Positions 61,808 to 64,000 of a stretch of 64,000 nt of DNA are shown here, in pieces (positions within the stretch are counted from its first letter, which is position 1; each line of letters opens with the position of its first letter). This stretch comes from QHXW01 sp035297145 (lineage in GTDB: Bacteria; Acidobacteriota; Terriglobia; Bryobacterales; Bryobacteraceae), in contig DATGZN010000027.1 in assembly GCA_035297145.1 (NCBI GenBank), forward strand, positions 124,001 to 188,000, read 5' to 3'. The notes below the pieces were generated by a model. It had not been told where the DNA came from, searched no databases, and worked only from the letters and a program-made list of their open reading frames with translations. The position numbers were made by a program, and so were the translations under genes.

Positions 61808-61998
61808 GGCACCAGATCGATTCCGCCGGCGTGAAACGGGTGGCAGCGAAACAAGCGTTTCACGCCCATCCAGCTTCCGCGGCCAACGCCATATCGTTCC
61901 ACCGCCTCGCGCATGTACTCTGAGCAGGTTGGATGAAACCGGCAGGCCGCCGGCAGCCAGGGGGACAGAAATCGCTTATAAAGCCGCAACGCGCTCAC
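61804..61998 (-). CDS. yidD: Membrane protein insertion efficiency factor YidD
   Basis: A 64-residue protein of the YidD family: ALRLYKRFLSPWLPAACRFH, PTCSEYMREAVERYG, and the CHPFHAGGIDLVP end with its three conserved cysteines. It helps YidC-dependent insertion. I chose GTG 61998, which overlaps the rnpA stop as GTGA and gives the normal length; the frame is open further to 62100 but that stretch lies in rnpA and does not match the family. Its stop overlaps the yidC start by four bases. Confidence 0.87.
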   Translation of the reverse strand: MSALRLYKRFLSPWLPAACRFHPTCSEYMREAVERYGVGRGSWMGVKRLFRCHPFHAGGIDLVP

Positions 61999-62321
61999 AA
62001 TGAACTGTTGCAGCGGAGAAAGAACTGCTCCACTTCCCGGACCAGTTCGCTGAAGGGCGAGTCCATCGCCGCGCGGCGCGGATTGAATACTATTTCCCAC
62101 TGTGGATTTAATTGATCGAGCCGCAGGCGGACAGCCTCGCGGACACGCCTCTTGATACGGTTTCTCGCCACTGCGTTCCCGAGCGATCGGGGCGCCGTGA
62201 ACCCGATCCTAGATACGCTTTTGCCATCCGATTTTTCCCTCCGCAAGTAAAACGCGGCGAAGAACCGGCCGGAATAGCGAGTTCCGTGGTCATACACTCG
62301 CCGGAAATCTTTGGAGCGCAA
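61995..62321 (-). CDS. rnpA: Ribonuclease P protein component (start uncertain)
   Basis: The protein subunit of RNase P, which trims the 5' ends of tRNAs. The RNR signature is ARNRIKRRVREAVRLRL, after FYLRREKSDGKSVSRIGFTAPRSLG. The first canonical start is TTG 62321, which gives 108 residues starting R-S-K-D-F; but the conserved family opening FPKSVRLLRSKDF begins before it, at about 62342. No ATG, GTG or TTG precedes that motif in frame, so the true start may be a rare codon (ATC 62351 or CTG 62324). The frame remains open back to 62477 inside rpmH. It overlaps yidD at its 3' end. Confidence 0.85.
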   Translation of the reverse strand: MRSKDFRRVYDHGTRYSGRFFAAFYLRREKSDGKSVSRIGFTAPRSLGNAVARNRIKRRVREAVRLRLDQLNPQWEIVFNPRRAAMDSPFSELVREVEQFFLRCNSSL

Positions 62322-62356
62322 CAGGCGAACACTTTTCGGAAAACCTGCGATTCGGA

Positions 62357-62506
62357 CTACCTTTCGGAGCTGACGGTCAGCTTTTTGCGGCCCTGCGCCC
62401 GTCGGCGCGAAAGAACCTTGCGCCCGTCGGCGGTTTTCATGCGGGTGCGGAAGCCATGCGTTTTGGCGCGCCGCCGTCTATTCGGTTGAAACGTTCTTTT
62501 CGGCAT
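62357..62506 (-). CDS. rpmH: 50S ribosomal protein L34
   Basis: A 49-residue ribosomal protein. Its sequence begins MPKRTFQPNRRRRAKTHGF, followed by RTRMKTADGRKVLSRRR and ends in a few extra residues (LTVSSER), which is a slightly longer tail than usual. The ATG at 62506 has a weak TTAGAG before it. It heads the operon rpmH-rnpA-yidD-yidC-khpB-mnmE. A promoter lies 17-45 bases upstream. Its stop is only a few bases from the conserved start region of rnpA. Confidence 0.95.
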   Translation of the reverse strand: MPKRTFQPNRRRRAKTHGFRTRMKTADGRKVLSRRRAQGRKKLTVSSER

Positions 62507-62522
62507 TTTGCTCTAAGTTTTT

Positions 62523-62551
62523 AGTATAGAGCAGGGTGGGGGGTGGAGCAA
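62523..62551 (-). promoter_or_regulatory. Promoter of the rpmH operon
   Basis: On the minus strand TTGCTC (62551-62546) and TATACT (62528-62523) are 17 bases apart, a close match to a housekeeping promoter. Transcription would start near 62516, ten bases before the rpmH ATG. No other promoter-like pair is nearby. Confidence 0.6.
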
Positions 62552-62903
62552 TCGGGCGCCGAACTGAAGAGGGACCGTGTCGACCGCCAGACAATCTGTC
62601 GTGCCTTCTGTGGACACTGTGTCAAATTGTCTGCGGCGATGTCTCAGCGGCCCACTGAGGGGGGCGAAGACAGCATGGATAAGAACAAGCAAAGAATCAC
62701 CATGCCCGCGAGAATTGAGGCGACCCACATAAGGAAACCTTCCTCCGCCATCTGATACTGCAATTTGCTTTCCGAAGCTCGTCACACTTGCTACCAACTT
62801 CGGTTATGGTACGCGGGCACTACGCGATTCGGACTAAGCATTCGGAAATTCGCCTGAGAGACGGCCTGGGGTTTGCATTTGCGAACCGGAATTTGGAAAC
62901 GCG
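62552..62903. other. Gene-free interval between the rpmH operon and a decayed gene
   Basis: No gene is recognised in these 352 bases. There is an exact eight-base inverted repeat, CAGACAAT (62588-62595) and ATTGTCTG (62626-62633), with ACAC-T-GTGT inside it. No DnaA-box cluster or AT-rich origin sequence is present, although rpmH is beside oriC in many genomes. Confidence 0.45.
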
Positions 62904-63143
62904 ATGGGTGCGTTTCTACCAGATCCCATAGGGGCGGCGCTCGTCTGCGTTCGGACGCTGGAAGAGATTCTTGCGGAGAAGGTGGACATCGATGAATCGG
63001 GGCCGCCGAAGTTCGTACGGAGATGGAGACGCTGGAGAAAATCGCCGAAAAGGTGGAGAAGATCCGGGTCTTCGGCGGGTTTCGACACGCTGCTCCAGCG
63101 CATGATTGCTCTGAACGGTGAGAGCAAGAAGATGATGGACTAG
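62904..63143 (+). pseudogene. Decayed small helical protein gene with two compensating frameshifts
   Basis: The frame from ATG 62904 opens GAFLPDPIGAALVCVRTLEE and runs to VDIDESGPPKFVR at about 63018. The following helical stretch, TEMETLEKIAEKVEKIRVF, is in another frame, and then FDTLLQRMIALNGESKKMMD returns to the first frame and ends at TAG 63143. A continuous protein would therefore need two compensating shifts. The central part is a likely coiled coil. The family is not recognised. An alternative is that the in-frame translation is the real protein. Confidence 0.35.
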
Positions 63144-63149
63144 CGGATA

Positions 63150-63171
63150 GGGCGAGGCAAATGCCTCGCCC
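63150..63171. terminator. Perfect hairpin before the vapBC operon
   Basis: GGGCGAGGC (63150-63158) pairs with GCCTCGCCC (63163-63171) around AAAT. It lies between the decayed gene and vapB, with no T-run after it. It resembles the hairpin at 54644 in form, and both may be dispersed repeats rather than terminators. Confidence 0.4.
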
Positions 63172-63199
63172 GTCGCTTACGGGGATAATGTAGTGTGTT

Positions 63200-63216
63200 A
63201 GCATGCTCATATGAGC
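63200..63216. promoter_or_regulatory. Palindromes at the vapB start, candidate operator
   Basis: AGCATGCT (63200-63207) and GCTCATATGAGC (63205-63216) are perfect palindromes that overlap by three bases, and the second is centred on the vapB ATG. VapB or VapBC complexes commonly bind such inverted repeats to repress their own operon. GATAAT (63184-63189) is a possible -10 box. Confidence 0.4.
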
Positions 63217-63450
63217 CACCGTCTGCAAGTCTTGATCCCTGAGCAGCTGGACGCCAGGATCGAAAAAGCAGCGCAACGCAGCCGGACTTCGAAGGGAGCG
63301 TGGGTGCGCAAGGCCATCGAGGATGCGCTGGAACGGCGTTCCAGGAAAGAATCGGATGGCGCAGATCCATTGGCGCGACTTGCTTCCCTCAACGGCCCAA
63401 CGGCCGACATCGACGACATGATCGCCCAGATTGAATCCGGACGATCGTGA
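63211..63450 (+). CDS. vapB: VapB-type ribbon-helix-helix antitoxin
   Basis: A 79-residue protein. The N-terminal strand and helices (HRLQVLIPEQLDARIEKAAQ, then GAWVRKAIEDALERR) match the CopG/Arc ribbon-helix-helix fold that binds DNA as a dimer. The C-terminal part (PLARLASLNGPTADIDDMIA) should wrap the toxin. Overlapping palindromes at the start may be its operator. The stop overlaps the toxin's GTG, the normal arrangement of a toxin-antitoxin pair. Confidence 0.85.
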   Translation: MSHRLQVLIPEQLDARIEKAAQRSRTSKGAWVRKAIEDALERRSRKESDGADPLARLASLNGPTADIDDMIAQIESGRS

Positions 63451-63851
63451 AGGTTTTCATTGATTCGAACATCCCGATGTACGTCGCGGGAAAGGAACAC
63501 CCACACCGGGAACCGGCGCGCCGCTTGCTCGCCAAAATCCAGCGAGGCCAAATAGAAGGGTTCACAAGCGTCGAGGTGCTTCAGGAGATTCTGTACCGCT
63601 ACACCGCTCTGCACAAGCCGGATCTCGCGCGAGAGGTGTACGATGCCTTCGTTCAAATTTGCCCTGTGGTGCTGGGCGTAACCCTCGCCGAAACGGATCT
63701 TGCCAGGAATCTATTGGGCGAGGTGGACGGCATCTCCGCCCGGGACGCGATTCACGCGGCGGTGATGATCAACGCCGATCTGGAGTGGATTGCTTCGTTC
63801 GATAAGGGATTCGATAGCGTGCCCGCGATCCGCCGCCTGGAGTTGAAGTAG
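63447..63851 (+). CDS. vapC: VapC-type PIN-domain toxin
   Basis: A 134-residue PIN-domain ribonuclease. The acidic metal ligands are visible in KVFIDSNIPMYVA (D6), SVEVLQEIL (E), ARDAIHAAVM (D, about 103) and IASFDKGFD (D). It should cleave tRNA or another RNA when free of its antitoxin. GTG 63447 overlaps the antitoxin stop by four bases (GTGA). All four acidic residues of the active site are present, so it is probably functional. Confidence 0.87.
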   Translation: MKVFIDSNIPMYVAGKEHPHREPARRLLAKIQRGQIEGFTSVEVLQEILYRYTALHKPDLAREVYDAFVQICPVVLGVTLAETDLARNLLGEVDGISARDAIHAAVMINADLEWIASFDKGFDSVPAIRRLELK

Positions 63852-64000
63852 AAATCCCGGTATTTGGTGTGAGGCGCGTAGAGGTTGACTGGGACGCCAG
63901 TGCGCTAATTCTGCGTTGATCGACGGATGTAGCGTAGGGACACGCGCCGTTAGCGGATACCTGCGGCCTTTCGGGTTCGTCACGCCGAAAAAAGCCGCGG

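Noticed and set aside
62552..63210. Replication origin beside rpmH
   Set aside because: No DnaA boxes, no AT-rich unwinding region, and no dnaA gene nearby.

Overview
The window is 64 kb of a GC-rich chromosome. The gene set points to an acidobacterium of the Solibacter/Bryobacter kind: a Ser/Thr kinase fused to PD40 propeller repeats, a carboxypeptidase-regulatory-domain TonB receptor, MacB-type permeases, many secreted hydrolases, a Tat-type SelA-like protein and a DinB/cupin-rich background. This placement is inference from family content; no rRNA or tRNA gene was seen. No insertion sequence, prophage or CRISPR array was seen.

Layout. 1-7415: the 3' part of a secreted alpha/beta hydrolase, a PD40 kinase, an ArsR-VOC-SRPBCC operon ending in a truncated DoxX gene, and a PQQ-like propeller protein. 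7416-8600: a decayed interval with two UvrA-like scraps around a DUF1801 gene. 8550-10964: a Flp pilin behind a sigma54-like promoter, an EAL-HDOD protein and a PilZ protein, which look like a small pilus/c-di-GMP group. 10958-12938: E1 beta and alpha subunits of a 2-oxo acid dehydrogenase. 13200-18330: hypothetical proteins, a secreted sugar-hydrolase-like protein and an MDR oxidoreductase. 18426-31167: mostly exported enzymes (DUF362, gamma-glutamyltransferase, beta-lactamase-like hydrolase, two esterases, bicupin, SelA-like PLP protein, CBM9-like protein). 31201-41883: a minus-strand run of two ABC permeases, a secreted protein and a leucine-rich-repeat protein, divergent from a complete RND efflux set. 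42174-45026: a TonB-dependent receptor. 45038-49236: glucan phosphorylase and phosphoglucomutase (glycogen use). 49375-54606: a hoxEFUYHW operon for an NAD-linked bidirectional [NiFe] hydrogenase with its protease. 54732-57986: tldD-pmbA plus a small membrane protein. 58115-62506: the conserved rpmH-rnpA-yidD-yidC-khpB-mnmE operon, read leftwards. 63211-63851: a vapBC toxin-antitoxin pair.

How the genes work together. HoxEFU would pass electrons between NAD(H) and the HoxYH hydrogenase, and HoxW would trim HoxH. Pgm and GlgP are translationally adjacent and would turn glycogen into glucose-6-phosphate. The RND pump, adaptor and TolC channel form one tripartite exporter. The rpmH operon couples ribosome, RNase P and membrane-insertion functions.

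Points worth a second look: three families of short-period tandem motifs in gene borders, two of which supply coding sequence at a protein end; an rnpA frame that stays open through most of rpmH and lacks a canonical start before its conserved FPKS motif; a probably leaderless ArsR gene; a sigma54-type site before the pilin gene; a Tat-exported SelA-like/lipocalin-like fusion; and several small gene remnants.
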